Of a stretch of 56,662 bases of DNA, positions 10,508 through 19,812 are shown in pieces. Position 1 is the first letter of the stretch. Each line of letters starts with the position of its first letter. Origin of the DNA: Myxococcus sp. (GTDB lineage Bacteria; Myxococcota; Myxococcia; Myxococcales; Myxococcaceae). The notes under the pieces were generated by a model. The model had not been told where the DNA came from and did not search any database. It saw nothing but the letters and a program-made list of their open reading frames with translations. The position numbers were made by a program, and so were the translations under genes. The stretch spans positions 1-56,662 of the forward strand of contig JACSRE010000258.1 of the NCBI GenBank assembly GCA_014879945.1, written 5' to 3'.

Positions 10508-11953
10508 TCACCGAGGCGCGAGCCAGGTGGGCGGGCTGATGATCTTCTCGCCGCCGCGCACCGCCGCAGGCACGGTCTGCCGCGCGTCGTGCTTCTTCTG
10601 CTTCGGGTTCGGGCGCTCGACGACCTTCGCGACCAGATCGTAGTCGTGGGCCTCGGTCACCTCGACGGTCACCAGCTCTCCGGGGTAGGCGAGGCCGTCG
10701 TTGATGAAGACCTGCCCGTCGATCTCGGGGGCTTGGCCCTCGTGGCGGCCGACCAGCAGGTGCTCCGACTCGGGGCTGACGCCTTCGACCAGCACCTCGA
10801 GGCGGGTGCCCACCAGCTTCTTGTTCTGCTCGCGGCTGATGCGCTTCTGAATGGCCATCACCTCACGCCAGCGGCGCTCGATGGTCTTCTTCGGCACCTT
10901 GTTCTCCATCTCGAACGCGGCGGTGCCCTCTTCATCGGAGTACTGGAAGACGCCCAGGCGCTCGAACCGCAGCTCCTTGACGAAGGCCTTGAGCGCTTCG
11001 AAGTCCTCTTCGGTCTCTCCGGGCAGGCCGACGATGAGCGAGGTGCGGAAGGTGAGGCCCTCGACCCGGGTGCGGATCTTCGCCAGCAGCGTCTTGAGGA
11101 ACGCCGAGTCGCGGCCGCGCTTCATCGACTTCAGCAGCTTGTCGGACGCGTGCTGCAGCGGCATGTCGAGGTACTTGGCGATCTTCTTCTCGGTCGCCAT
11201 CACCTCGATCAGCTCGTCGGTGAAGACGCGCGGGTAGGCGTAGTGCAGCCGAATCCACTTCACGTCCACCTTCACCAGCTCCTTCAACAGCTCGTGGAGC
11301 TTCGGCTTGCCCGGCAGATCGTGGCCGTAGGCGGTCAGGTCCTGCGCGACGAGGTTGAGCTCCTGCACGCCGGCGTCCGCCAGCTGCTTCGCCTCGCGCA
11401 CGATGTCGTCGATGGGCCGGGAGCGCTGCAGGCCGCGCAGGGTGGGGATGATGCAGAACGCGCACTTGTTGTCGCAGCCCTCCGAGATCTTCAGGTACGC
11501 GGTGTACCCGGGCATCGAGTTCACCTTCGGCACCGACGAGGTGTGGATGTAGTCGGGGTCGGGAATGAGATCGCGCGGGCTCGCCTCGGCCGCCAGCAGG
11601 TCGCCGATCTGCACGTACGCGCTGGTGCCCAGGAAGTGGTCGACCTCGGGCAGGTCCTTCGACAGGCCCTCGCCGTGGCGCTGCACCAGGCAGCCGGTGA
11701 CCACCAGCGTCTCGCACTTGCCGGTCTTCTTGTGCTCGGCCAGCTCGAGGATGTTCTCGACCGACTCCTTCTCGGCGGCCTTGAGGAACGCGCAGGTGTT
11801 GATGACGATGACCTCGGCGTCCTTCGCGTCGTCGACCAGCTCGTACCCGCGCTGGTTGAGCGTGCCGAGCATGACCTCGGAGTCGACCCGGTTCTTCGGG
11901 CACCCCAGCGTCATCATGTAGAGCGACTTCGGCGACGGCTTCTTCTTCTTCAC
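10508..11953 (-). CDS. rimO: Ribosomal protein S12 methylthiotransferase RimO
   Basis: Adds a methylthio group to the conserved Asp of ribosomal protein S12, using two [4Fe-4S] clusters and SAM. The 481-residue protein has the UPF0004 domain first ([17 protein letters not shown], cluster Cys18 and others including INTCAFL and [10 protein letters not shown]). The radical-SAM motif [13 protein letters not shown] follows, with Cys160, 164 and 167, and a TRAM domain lies near the C-terminus. [17 protein letters not shown] and [10 protein letters not shown] fit RimO rather than MiaB. I chose the GTG at 11953, which has GGAG six bases upstream. The frame continues open to 12115, but that extension overlaps the upstream gene and is Ser/Arg/Pro-rich. 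A charged C-terminal tail of ~30 residues extends past TRAM. It lies 25 bases after the upstream secreted-protein gene. Confidence 0.93.
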   Translation of the reverse strand: MKKKKPSPKSLYMMTLGCPKNRVDSEVMLGTLNQRGYELVDDAKDAEVIVINTCAFLKAAEKESVENILELAEHKKTGKCETLVVTGCLVQRHGEGLSKDLPEVDHFLGTSAYVQIGDLLAAEASPRDLIPDPDYIHTSSVPKVNSMPGYTAYLKISEGCDNKCAFCIIPTLRGLQRSRPIDDIVREAKQLADAGVQELNLVAQDLTAYGHDLPGKPKLHELLKELVKVDVKWIRLHYAYPRVFTDELIEVMATEKKIAKYLDMPLQHASDKLLKSMKRGRDSAFLKTLLAKIRTRVEGLTFRTSLIVGLPGETEEDFEALKAFVKELRFERLGVFQYSDEEGTAAFEMENKVPKKTIERRWREVMAIQKRISREQNKKLVGTRLEVLVEGVSPESEHLLVGRHEGQAPEIDGQVFINDGLAYPGELVTVEVTEAHDYDLVAKVVERPNPKQKKHDARQTVPAAVRGGEKIISPPTWLAPR

Positions 11954-11978
11954 GGGGGACTCCAGCAGGGGAAACGTT

Positions 11979-13070
11979 TCAGCGGGCGCCGAGCTCGCTG
12001 CGCTCGAAGTGATCGGACGACCACACGAAGCGCGCGGTCTGCCCGTTGGTGTAGCCGATGAGCAGCTGGCCCGACTCGGCCTCGAGCTCGAAGCGCATCG
12101 CGCGGCCGAGGCCACAGGTCGCCGCCGGCCACTCCAGCACCCGGCTCGCGACGGGCCCCTTCACCACGTACATCGCCAGCCGCAGCTCGTTCGACGGGTT
12201 GCAGGTGTCTTTCGAGTACGGGTTCTTGCCGGTCAGCATGGTGAAGAGCGGCCGGTTGTCGCCGAGCACCAGCTTGCGGGGAATGGGGAGCGCCACCGAC
12301 TCGGGGTCGATGGCGTTGTCGAAGGCGATCAGCTCGCCCAGCGACTCGGGGGTGAAGTCGGCGTCGCCCGACACCCACGTCGGGTAGTGGAGCTTCGAGT
12401 AGCCGACCCACCCGGTCGGCCGCGCCTCGATGCCCTCGACGTCGGCGGTGGGGGTCAGCTTGACGTTCTTTCGCAGCTCGTCGGGCAGCCGCGTGGGCCC
12501 GCCCACCATCTCGCCGGTGGGGCAGGTGAGCGTCTTCACCGGCTCCTGGCCCGCGACGTCCACGTCCTGGTACTCGAAGCAGATCGACAGGGCGAGCTGC
12601 TTGAACGCCTGAAAGCGGGGCAGCGAGCGCGCCGGGAAGGCGAGCTCGAAGGTGGGGCCCTTGTCCGAGTCCTTCACCGCGGCCTTGAGCATCGCCTGAG
12701 TGAACGGCGGCGCGCCCGACTCCTCTGACGGCGGGCGCAGCCCGTCTTTGCCGTAGCGGTAGGTGAAGCCGCGCGAGGTGGTGCCCGAGTCGGGGAAGTA
12801 GAGCGTCACCTCGAGCTGATCGTGCTCGTTGAAGGCGTCGTCTTTCGGCTGAACCGAGAGGTAGAGGGTGTCTTTGTAGAAGGCGGCCTTCGCCACCAGC
12901 TCGGTGCCGTCTTTTCCGGGCCTGGGCACCTTGATCTCGAGCGCCGGCGCCAGGTCCTTGAGCACGCCGTCCACCTTCGGCTCTTTGGCGAGCGACGGGA
13001 GCGGCTTGATGGGCTTCTCGGCTGGAGGCGGCGCCGACAGCGAAACGAGGATCAGCAGGCTGAGGACCAT
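11979..13070 (-). CDS. Secreted CBM9-like protein, function unknown
   Basis: A 363-residue protein with an N-terminal signal peptide ([16 protein letters not shown]). The sequence [19 protein letters not shown] followed by [19 protein letters not shown] looks like the start of a carbohydrate-binding family 9 (DOMON-like) beta-sandwich. That fold often appears in myxobacterial exported proteins of unknown role. The C-terminal half has two Cys-containing segments ([15 protein letters not shown] and [14 protein letters not shown]) that could be disulfide-bonded. No catalytic signature is visible. It is co-directional with rimO. Upstream, GGTAGGGC gives a TA-type -10 box about 18 nt before the ATG, less well placed than at the other unit heads. 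Confidence 0.7.
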   Translation of the reverse strand: MVLSLLILVSLSAPPPAEKPIKPLPSLAKEPKVDGVLKDLAPALEIKVPRPGKDGTELVAKAAFYKDTLYLSVQPKDDAFNEHDQLEVTLYFPDSGTTSRGFTYRYGKDGLRPPSEESGAPPFTQAMLKAAVKDSDKGPTFELAFPARSLPRFQAFKQLALSICFEYQDVDVAGQEPVKTLTCPTGEMVGGPTRLPDELRKNVKLTPTADVEGIEARPTGWVGYSKLHYPTWVSGDADFTPESLGELIAFDNAIDPESVALPIPRKLVLGDNRPLFTMLTGKNPYSKDTCNPSNELRLAMYVVKGPVASRVLEWPAATCGLGRAMRFELEAESGQLLIGYTNGQTARFVWSSDHFERSELGAR

Positions 13071-13174
13071 GGGGCGCTCAGGGCCCTACCAACAAAGCGC
13101 CTGAGGGGGCAACCAGAGGGCTTTGGGGCGGCAGCGCGACTGAAATGAGGCCGGTCTGGCCCGACGGAGCGGGC

Positions 13175-13180
13175 TAGCCT
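13175..13180 (+). promoter_or_regulatory. TAGCCT -10 box, near-leaderless
   Basis: GGCTAGCCT places TAGCCT 15 nt upstream of the ATG at 13190, with no Shine-Dalgarno sequence in between. No convincing -35 box is visible. Confidence 0.4.
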
Positions 13181-13189
13181 GCCCGGCCG

Positions 13190-14599
13190 ATGCGGCGGGC
13201 GCGCGGACTGACTGCGGTGGCGTTGCTGGTGCTCTCGTGCGGCCCGGCGTCGAGCCTGCGCGGCGAGGGCACCGGCCCCTTCGAGTGGGCGGTGAGCGAC
13301 CCCCGCTGCATTCCCACCCGCCGTGACTACACGCCCACCATTCGCCTGGTGGCCGACGGCGGGCTGCCCGACGCGGGGTTTCTGGCCTGGGAGAGCGCCG
13401 AGGTGGTGGTCGAGGGCCTGCCGCCCTGCCGCCCGCTCGACATGATCTTCGGCCAGGCCGTCGGCGGGTTCGCGTACGCGGTCTTCAGGGCCGACTTCGA
13501 GGGCACCGTCAGCACCGGCCGCGACGCGCCCGTGAGTGGTTCATGGAGCGGGGTGGACATCGACGGCCCGGTGTACTCGTCAGAGGGCGGGCTCTTCGTT
13601 CAAGACGTCAACGTGCTGGCCGACTGGGGCGCCGCCGAGTACCTCGAGGTGAACTGGCCCCGGCGCGCGCTCTCTCGCGGGGTCGACGTGCTCCCGATTC
13701 GCGGCGCGCGGGGCGTCTTTGGCGATCTCTACCTGCCATCGACCGCCCCTCCCTGGCCCGTCGTGATCGCCATCGGCGGGAGCGAAGGCGGCACGCTGGT
13801 GTCCTCCGAGGTCGCGCGCACCTTCGTGGAGCAGGGTTACCTGGTGCTCGCGCTCGCGTACTGGGGGCTCGAGGTGCTGCCGCCGTCGCTCGACCGGCTG
13901 CCGCTCGAGTACTTCCGCGAGGCCATCGAGGTCGCGAAGGAGTACCCGGGCGCCCGGCGCGACCGCATCGCGCTGATCGGCGTCTCGCGCGGCTCCGAGG
14001 CGGCGCTGCTGGTGGCGTCGGGGTCGCCTGACGTCTCGGCGGTCGTCTCGGTGGTCGGCAGCGGCGTGTCGTGGCCGGCCTGGGAGCTGTGGACCGAGCC
14101 GTCGTGGACGCGCGGCGACGCCGGCGTCGCGTTCGTGCCGTGGGCCAACGCGCAGCCGACGGTGCGGGTGTTCGACGACGGTGGGGTCGAGGTCTCGTCG
14201 CGCCGCCTGTGGACCGAGGCGCTCCGCGCGGCGTCGCCGATGGCGATCGAGGCGGCGGTGATTCCGGTGGAGCGCATCAACGGGCCCGTGCTGCTGCTGG
14301 GCGCCGACGACGATCAGATCTGGCCCTCGTGCGCGCTCTCGGACTTCGCGTGGGGGCGGCTGGTCGACGCCGGCCACACCGCGCAGTTCCCCGCGGACGG
14401 ACGCGAGTGCTACCAGGCGGCGGGGCACGCCTTGAACCCCGGGTACGTGGGGCTGCCGATGGGCAGCGCGTCGTCGGTCGAGCGCGCCGACGGCGGGGTC
14501 TTCGACCTCTACGGTGGGACCGCGCAGGGAAACGGGCAGGGCAGCCGGGCCGCGTGGAGACGCACCAGCGCCTTCCTCGAGGCGGTGCTGCGGCGGTAG
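13190..14599 (+). CDS. BAAT/acyl-CoA thioesterase-type alpha/beta-hydrolase lipoprotein
   Basis: A 469-residue exported protein with a lipobox ending at Cys17 (LLVLSCGPA). Residues ~55-150 form a beta-sandwich like the N-terminal domain of acyl-CoA thioester hydrolase/BAAT proteins. From ~165 an alpha/beta-hydrolase follows (GVFGDLYLPSTAPPWPVVIAIGGSEGG). The nucleophile elbow is GVSRGSEA with Ser266. Likely triad partners are an Asp in LLLGADDDQIWPSC and the His in AAGHALNPGY. The substrate is unknown: eukaryotic relatives act on acyl-CoA, but an extracytoplasmic lipoprotein more likely cleaves an ester. It faces the RNase J gene with a 104-bp gap in which I see no convincing terminator. Confidence 0.8.
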   Translation: MRRARGLTAVALLVLSCGPASSLRGEGTGPFEWAVSDPRCIPTRRDYTPTIRLVADGGLPDAGFLAWESAEVVVEGLPPCRPLDMIFGQAVGGFAYAVFRADFEGTVSTGRDAPVSGSWSGVDIDGPVYSSEGGLFVQDVNVLADWGAAEYLEVNWPRRALSRGVDVLPIRGARGVFGDLYLPSTAPPWPVVIAIGGSEGGTLVSSEVARTFVEQGYLVLALAYWGLEVLPPSLDRLPLEYFREAIEVAKEYPGARRDRIALIGVSRGSEAALLVASGSPDVSAVVSVVGSGVSWPAWELWTEPSWTRGDAGVAFVPWANAQPTVRVFDDGGVEVSSRRLWTEALRAASPMAIEAAVIPVERINGPVLLLGADDDQIWPSCALSDFAWGRLVDAGHTAQFPADGRECYQAAGHALNPGYVGLPMGSASSVERADGGVFDLYGGTAQGNGQGSRAAWRRTSAFLEAVLRR

Positions 14600-14703
14600 C
14601 GTTCCCCATCCTGATTCCGGTGCTCTGAGGGGTCGATGGAGTGCTGCCGCTGCTCTTCAAGGGCGACCACTTCACCCAGACGGACCTCGAGCGGGCGGAG
14701 GCG

Positions 14704-16344
14704 TCACACCCGCACGACGACGGCGTGAATCATCGGCCTCGAGCCGAACAGCTGCTTGAAGACGCGCCTGACGCCCCGGGTCATCGCCTCACGCACGCGC
14801 TCGTCGTCGCCGCGCACGGCCTCGGAGAGCTCCTTGAGCGCGAGCTGCGCGCCCTCGGCCGCGAGCGTCAGCGCCGACTGCTCCTCACCCGCGAGCCCCT
14901 GGGCCGAGGTGGTCGGGGCGTGGAGGATCTTCCCGCCGCCCTGCTGCATCACCACCACCGCGATCACCAGGCCGGCCTGGGCCAGCTGCAGGCGCTCCTG
15001 CAGCGAGGCCTCGCTCACCGGCGCCAGCGCCTCGCGCCGCATCGGGAGCATGCCGACGGGCGCCCGGCCCAGCGCGTGGAGCCCGTGGCGATCGACGCCC
15101 ATGACGTCGCCGTTGGTGGCGATCAGCGTGCGCTCCTCGGCGATGCCCGCGTCGGTGGCGACCTGCCGGTGCCGGTGCAGGTGCTTGAGCTCGCCGTGAA
15201 TCGGCACGAAGGCCCGCGGCTTCACCGTCTCGATGAGGCGGCGCTGCTCCTGCCGTGACGCGTGCCCCGAGACGTGGACGCCAGGCTCCTGGCTCGGCGT
15301 GACGACCTTCACGCCGCGCAGGTAGAGCTTGTTGAGCAGCAGCGCGATGTTCGGCTCGTTGCCGGGGATCGCGCGGGCCGAGAGCACCACCAGGTCGCCG
15401 GGGTCGAGCCGCAGCGGGCCGGGCTCGTCCGAGATGAGCCAGGTGAGGCCCGAGCGCACCTCGGCCTGCGCGCCGGTTGAGATGATCAGCACCTGTTCGC
15501 GCGGCAGCTTCCCCGCCTCTTCCATCGAGGTCAGCAGCCCATCGGGCACCACCAGCCTGCCGACGCTCCGCGCGAGCTCGCAGTTGCGCTGCAGGCTCCG
15601 CCCCGAGAGCACCACCCGGCGCGACAGCTTCTGCGCCAGCCACAGCAGGTGCTGCACGCGGTGCAGGTGCGAGCCGAACTGCGCCACCACGACGCGGTTG
15701 GGCGCGGCGGTGAAGAGCCGCTCGAACGTCTCTTTCACCAGGCTCTCGCTCGGCACCCAGCCTTCGACCTCGGCGTTGGTCGAGTCCGACAGGAGCAGGT
15801 CGATGCCGCCTTCGGCGAGCTCCCCCAGCCGGCCCAGGTCGGTCAGCCTGCCGTCGATGGGCGAGAGATCGAGCTTGAAGTCACCCGAGTGCACCAGCGT
15901 GCCCGAGGGCGTCTTGATCACCAGGCCGACCGCGTCGGGCACCGAGTGCGTCACGTTCACCGGCTCGACGTCGAAGGCGCCGAGCTGAAACGACGCGCCG
16001 GGGCCGATCTCGCGCAGGTCGGCGCGCAGCCCCGCCTCGTCGAGCCGGTGCTTCACCAGCGCCAGCGTGTACGGCGTGCCGTAGATCGGCACCGCGTGTT
16101 CCCGAATCAGCCAGGGGATCGCGCCCACGTGATCTTCGTGCGCGTGGGTCAACACGATGGCCTTGAAGGCGTCGGGGTCATCGCGCAGCGCGCGGAAGTC
16201 GGGCACTACGATGTCCACCCCGAGCTGGTCGGCGCGAGGGAACATCAGGCCGCAGTCGATCAGCAGGCGCTCGCGCCCGTGCTCCACCACCATGCTGTTG
16301 AGGCCAATCTGTCCGAGGCCTCCGAGCGGCGTCACTTTCAGCAT
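14704..16344 (-). CDS. rnj: Ribonuclease J
   Basis: A metallo-beta-lactamase/beta-CASP ribonuclease with 5'-exonuclease and endonuclease activity on mRNA and rRNA precursors. At 546 residues it matches the family length. The zinc motif HAHEDH is at residues 67-72. Further landmarks are the LVHSGDFKLD metal-binding segment, LLSDSTNAEVEGW, the beta-CASP motif VVVAQFGSHLHRVQ, ISTGAQAEVRSGL, and the GVHVSGHASRQEQ and FVPIHGELKHLHRH segments. The final ~95 residues form the C-terminal dimerisation domain. The ATG at 16344 has TACCCT exactly 13 nt upstream and no ribosome site, suggesting a leaderless mRNA, unusual for an essential-type RNA-processing enzyme. It is divergent from the GldA-like operon. 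Confidence 0.95.
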   Translation of the reverse strand: MLKVTPLGGLGQIGLNSMVVEHGRERLLIDCGLMFPRADQLGVDIVVPDFRALRDDPDAFKAIVLTHAHEDHVGAIPWLIREHAVPIYGTPYTLALVKHRLDEAGLRADLREIGPGASFQLGAFDVEPVNVTHSVPDAVGLVIKTPSGTLVHSGDFKLDLSPIDGRLTDLGRLGELAEGGIDLLLSDSTNAEVEGWVPSESLVKETFERLFTAAPNRVVVAQFGSHLHRVQHLLWLAQKLSRRVVLSGRSLQRNCELARSVGRLVVPDGLLTSMEEAGKLPREQVLIISTGAQAEVRSGLTWLISDEPGPLRLDPGDLVVLSARAIPGNEPNIALLLNKLYLRGVKVVTPSQEPGVHVSGHASRQEQRRLIETVKPRAFVPIHGELKHLHRHRQVATDAGIAEERTLIATNGDVMGVDRHGLHALGRAPVGMLPMRREALAPVSEASLQERLQLAQAGLVIAVVVMQQGGGKILHAPTTSAQGLAGEEQSALTLAAEGAQLALKELSEAVRGDDERVREAMTRGVRRVFKQLFGSRPMIHAVVVRV

Positions 16345-16351
16345 TCGTCAG

Positions 16352-16357
16352 AGGGTA
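16352..16357 (-). promoter_or_regulatory. TACCCT -10 box of rnj, leaderless
   Basis: On the minus strand GGCTACCCT places TACCCT (16357-16352) exactly 13 nt before the ATG at 16344, with no purine-rich ribosome site. No good -35 box is seen. Confidence 0.45.
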
Positions 16358-16404
16358 GCCCCTCGGCGACGAGGGCCTCGCAAAGTTTTCAGAGCGGGCC
16401 ACCC

Positions 16405-16432
16405 TTGACTCTGGTCGCAGGAGATTTAGGGA
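16405..16432 (+). promoter_or_regulatory. Candidate promoter of the GldA-like operon
   Basis: TTGACT (16405-16410), five of six bases of the -35 consensus, is followed after 16 bp by a weak TAGGGA (16427-16432). The ATG at 16459 is preceded by GAGGTG, so this transcript would carry a leader of about 20 nt. Confidence 0.35.
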
Positions 16433-16458
16433 AGCCGCCACATTTTCGAGGTGCGTGC

Positions 16459-17430
16459 ATGCCTTCATCGATGATCCGGATTGAGGGACTCACCAAGCAC
16501 TACGGGCCGACCCAGGCCGTGAAGGGGCTGACGTTCGAGGTCCCCCGCGGGCAGGTCGTTGGTTTTCTGGGGCCCAACGGCGCTGGCAAGTCCACCACGA
16601 TGCGCATCCTGGCGGGGTCGCTGAACCCCACGGGCGGCAAGGCCTTCGTGGGCGACGTGAACGTGGTCGAAGACCCCGTCGGGGCGCGCAAGCTCATCGG
16701 CTACCTGCCCGAGAGCAACCCGCTCTACGACGAGATGATGGTCGTCGAGTACCTGCGCTTCGTGGCCGACGTGCGCGCGGTGCCGAGAGACGTTCGCGCG
16801 GCGCGCATCAAGAGCGCGGTGGAGCGCTGCGGCCTCACCGGCGTCATCTCGAAAGACATCAACCAGCTCTCGCGCGGCTACCGGCAGCGCGTGGGGCTGG
16901 CCGCGGCGATCCTCCACGAGCCCGACCTGCTCATCCTCGACGAGCCCACCGCGGGCCTCGACCCGAACCAGATCGTCGAGATCCGCAACCTCATCAAGGA
17001 CCTCGGCAAAGAGAAGACCGTCATCCTCTCGACGCACATCTTGAGCGAGGTGCAGTCGACCTGCTCGCGGGTGCTGATCATCAACGAGGGCCGACTCGTC
17101 GCTGACGACACGCCCGAGCGGCTCACCGCTGGCGCCGACGGCTCGGGTGAGATCGCCCTCGTGCTCGGCCACCGCCACGGACAGGCCCTCGACGCGGCGG
17201 CGGTGCGCGCGAGCCTGTCGGCCATGGCGGGCGTGACGGCCGTCGAGGTGACCGAAGGCGAAGGCGCGGGCACGCTGGGCTTCCGCGTTCGCCACGGCGC
17301 CGACGACGTGCGCCGCACGCTCTTCGAGACCGCGGTGAAGAACGACTGGGTGCTGCTCGAGCTCAAGCGCACGCAGGTGAGCCTCGAAGACACCTTCCGC
17401 AAGCTGACCGACACCAGGAGGGCCGCATGA
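16459..17430 (+). CDS. ABC transporter ATP-binding protein, GldA-like
   Basis: A 323-residue ATPase of an ABC-2 exporter. Walker A is GPNGAGKST (residues ~34-42), the signature is LSRGYRQRVGLA, and Walker B is LLILDEPTAGLDPNQ with the switch His in STHIL. The ~90-residue C-terminal extension (after VADDTPERLTAG) is typical of GldA/CcmA-like ATPases. It ends in an ATGA overlap with the permease gene. With the next three genes it forms the conserved module otherwise known from Bacteroidetes gliding (GldA, GldF, GldG) and found in many non-gliding bacteria, so a motility role here is not proven. An alternative ATG at 16471 lacks a ribosome site. Confidence 0.9.
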   Translation: MPSSMIRIEGLTKHYGPTQAVKGLTFEVPRGQVVGFLGPNGAGKSTTMRILAGSLNPTGGKAFVGDVNVVEDPVGARKLIGYLPESNPLYDEMMVVEYLRFVADVRAVPRDVRAARIKSAVERCGLTGVISKDINQLSRGYRQRVGLAAAILHEPDLLILDEPTAGLDPNQIVEIRNLIKDLGKEKTVILSTHILSEVQSTCSRVLIINEGRLVADDTPERLTAGADGSGEIALVLGHRHGQALDAAAVRASLSAMAGVTAVEVTEGEGAGTLGFRVRHGADDVRRTLFETAVKNDWVLLELKRTQVSLEDTFRKLTDTRRAA

Positions 17431-18146
17431 ACGCCGCGCTCGCCGTCGCCCGCCGTGAGTTCCGCTCCTTCTTCATCTCGCCCATCGCGTACATCGTGCT
17501 GGGCGGGTTCCTGCTCCTGGCCGGCTGGCTCTACTTCAGCACCCTGTTCCTCGCGGGCCAGGCGTCGCTGCGCGGCTTCTTCTCGGTCGCGCCGGTGCTC
17601 TTCGTGGTGCTGGTGCCGGCGATCACCATGCGCGCGGTGGCCGAGGAGCGGAAGAGCGGCACCCTCGAGCTGCTGCTGACCTTCCCGATGGACGACTGGC
17701 AGATCACCTTCGGCAAGTTCCTCGCGTCGCTGGGCATGGTCTCGGTCGCGCTGGTGTGCACGCTGCCGTACGCCTTCTCGGTGGCGGCGCTCACCGGCCC
17801 GGGGCCTGCGTTCGACTGGGGCCCGGTGTTCGCGGGCTACTTCGGCCTCTTGCTGCTGGCCTCGAGCTTCATCGGCATGGGCCTGTGGGGGAGCGCGCTG
17901 TCGAAGAACCAGATCGTCGGCTTCATCTTCGGCCTGGTGCTGTGCTTCGCGTTCTACTTCGTGGACAAGTTCGCCCCGCTGCTGCCCGACGCGCTCGGCC
18001 AGGTGGTCGAGTTCCTCTCGGTGGACTACCACTTCGAGAACATCGCCCGCGGCGTCATCGACACGCGCGATCTCGTCTTCTACCTGTCGCTCACCGCGCT
18101 GGGCCTCTTGATGACCGCCCGCACGATTCAGTCGACGCGCCTGTAA
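17427..18146 (+). CDS. ABC-2 permease, GldF-like
   Basis: A 239-residue integral membrane protein with about six hydrophobic segments (IAYIVLGGFLLLAGWLYF, FFSVAPVLFVVLVPAITMRA, LGMVSVALVCTLPYAF and others). The landmarks MRAVAEERKSGTLELLLTFPM and ALSKNQIVGFIFGL are characteristic of the ABC-2 type permease family, GldF branch. The start codon overlaps the stop of the ATPase gene (ATGA), so the two subunits are translationally coupled. It forms the membrane channel of the transporter. Confidence 0.9.
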   Translation: MNAALAVARREFRSFFISPIAYIVLGGFLLLAGWLYFSTLFLAGQASLRGFFSVAPVLFVVLVPAITMRAVAEERKSGTLELLLTFPMDDWQITFGKFLASLGMVSVALVCTLPYAFSVAALTGPGPAFDWGPVFAGYFGLLLLASSFIGMGLWGSALSKNQIVGFIFGLVLCFAFYFVDKFAPLLPDALGQVVEFLSVDYHFENIARGVIDTRDLVFYLSLTALGLLMTARTIQSTRL

Positions 18147-18160
18147 CCGGAGCTCCGATC

Positions 18161-19795
18161 ATGAACCGCAAAGGAAACCAGACGACGATCTTCATCGTGG
18201 CCGTCATCGGCTGCCTGGTGCTGCTCAACGTGCTGGGCGTGCGCGCCTTCGCCCGCGCCGACGTCACCCGCGAGAAGGCCTACACGCTCTCGAAGGCCAC
18301 CAAAGACACCATGGCCGCGCTCGAGGAGCCGGTGGTGGTGACGGCGTACTTCACCGAGCAGCTCCCCGCGCCGTACTCGAGCAACGCCCGCTACGTGCGC
18401 GACCTGCTCGAGGAGTTCCGCGCGGCCTCGAAGGGCAAGCTGGCGTTCGAGTTCGTGGACCCGCAGTCGCAAGAGACCGACGCCGACAAAGAGGCCAGGA
18501 AAGAGGTGAAGCAAGACATCTTCGGCCGCCGCTTCCGCGAGCCGACCTCGATCGAGAAGGAGCTGACCGCCGAGGGCATTCAGGCCGTCGAGATTCGCGT
18601 CATCGAGGGCGATCAGCAGCAGACCAAGCGCGCCTTCATGGCGCTGGTGCTCAAGCACCAGGAGAAGAAAGAGGTCATTCCCCTCGTGCAGAACGTGTCG
18701 TCGCTCGAGTACGACCTGACGACGCTGGTGCGGAAGATGACGCGCCCGAAGACGCCGGTGATCGGCGTGCTCCAGGGCCACGACGAGCCGAAGCTGGCCG
18801 AGAAGTACCGCTACCTGCAGACGATGCTGTCGCAGATGTACGAACTGCGGCCCGTCGAGCTGGGCGCGAAGGAGCGCTTCGACGAGGGCCTCGACGCGCT
18901 CTTCGTGCTGGGGCCGAAGAAGGCGCTGGCCCCCAACGAGCTCAAGGCCATCGACCAGTTCCTGATGGAGGGCCGCGCGGTGGCGTTCTTCCTCGACGCG
19001 GTGCACGTCGATCTGCGCACCTTCGAGCCGTCAGAGGCCTCGCACGGCCTGACCGCCCTGCTGTCGAGCTACGGCGTCACCGTGGGCGAGCAGCTGGTGG
19101 CCGACGTGAAGTCGGGCAACGTGAACGTGAGCGAGCGCCGCGGCTTCATGGTGGTGAACCAGCCGGTGCCGTTCCCCTTCCTCCCCATCGTGCCGCGCCT
19201 CGAGGGCGACAGCGTGATCACCGCGGGCCTGGGCGACGTGATGTTCCCCTTCGCCACCGCCCTCGAGGTGAAGCAGGTCGAGGGCACCACGGCGACGGTG
19301 CTCGCGCGCTCGACCCAGAAGAGCTGGCTCGAGAACAAGCCCCCCAACATCAACCCGCAGCGCGACTGGCGCAGCGAGACCATCACGCCGAGCGGCCCGT
19401 ACCCGCTGATGGCGCAGGTGTCGGGCACCCTGAAGAGCCACTTCGCCTCCGAGGCCAACCAGTCGGGCTCGGGCGCGCCCATCGTCGGGCAGAGCAAGGG
19501 CGAGGCGCGGGTCATCGTCGTGGGCACCTCGGCGCTCTTCCAGGACGACTTCATGCAGAACCGGGGCAACCAGGTGTTGGCCATGAACATCGCCGACTGG
19601 ATGCTGCTCGACCCGGCGCTGCTGGCGATGCGCAACCGCGGCCTCGCCCTGCCCACGCTGCAGGCCGAGCTGTCCGACAGCACCCGAAACCTGGTCAAGT
19701 TCGGCAACGCCCTCGGGCTGCCCCTGCTGCTCGCGCTCTTCGGCGTGGTGCGCTGGCGCATGCGTGAGGCGAGCCGCGCCTCGGTCACCGTCTGA
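18161..19795 (+). CDS. GldG-like ABC-associated protein
   Basis: A 544-residue protein with an N-terminal membrane anchor (residues ~10-30) and a second near the C-terminus (LGLPLLLALFGVVRW). The large domain between them contains the GldG/ABC-type uncharacterised transport landmarks: ADVTREKAYTLSKATKDTMAALEEPVVVTAYF, summarised, and a central DUF4350-like region with GVLQGHDEPKLAEKYRYLQ and LVADVKSG. It acts outside the cytoplasmic membrane with the ABC-2 exporter. The ATG at 18161 has GGAG at 18149-18152, 14 bases after the permease stop. An open frame starting at 17756 is an overlap artefact. Confidence 0.88.
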   Translation: MNRKGNQTTIFIVAVIGCLVLLNVLGVRAFARADVTREKAYTLSKATKDTMAALEEPVVVTAYFTEQLPAPYSSNARYVRDLLEEFRAASKGKLAFEFVDPQSQETDADKEARKEVKQDIFGRRFREPTSIEKELTAEGIQAVEIRVIEGDQQQTKRAFMALVLKHQEKKEVIPLVQNVSSLEYDLTTLVRKMTRPKTPVIGVLQGHDEPKLAEKYRYLQTMLSQMYELRPVELGAKERFDEGLDALFVLGPKKALAPNELKAIDQFLMEGRAVAFFLDAVHVDLRTFEPSEASHGLTALLSSYGVTVGEQLVADVKSGNVNVSERRGFMVVNQPVPFPFLPIVPRLEGDSVITAGLGDVMFPFATALEVKQVEGTTATVLARSTQKSWLENKPPNINPQRDWRSETITPSGPYPLMAQVSGTLKSHFASEANQSGSGAPIVGQSKGEARVIVVGTSALFQDDFMQNRGNQVLAMNIADWMLLDPALLAMRNRGLALPTLQAELSDSTRNLVKFGNALGLPLLLALFGVVRWRMREASRASVTV

Positions 19796-19812
19796 GAGAA
19801 GAGGTCTCTGTC

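Noticed and set aside
10508-11953. Assignment as MiaB (tRNA methylthiotransferase)
   Set aside because: The [17 protein letters not shown] and [10 protein letters not shown] signatures fit RimO better.
11954-12115. N-terminal extension of rimO
   Set aside because: It overlaps the upstream secreted-protein gene and is Ser/Arg/Pro-rich. The GTG at 11953 has a GGAG site and gives a RimO-like N-terminus.
14641-15258. Plus-strand frame beginning MLPLLFKGDHFTQTDLERAE
   Set aside because: Only the first ~20 codons lie outside the antisense of rnj, and no family or start signal supports it.
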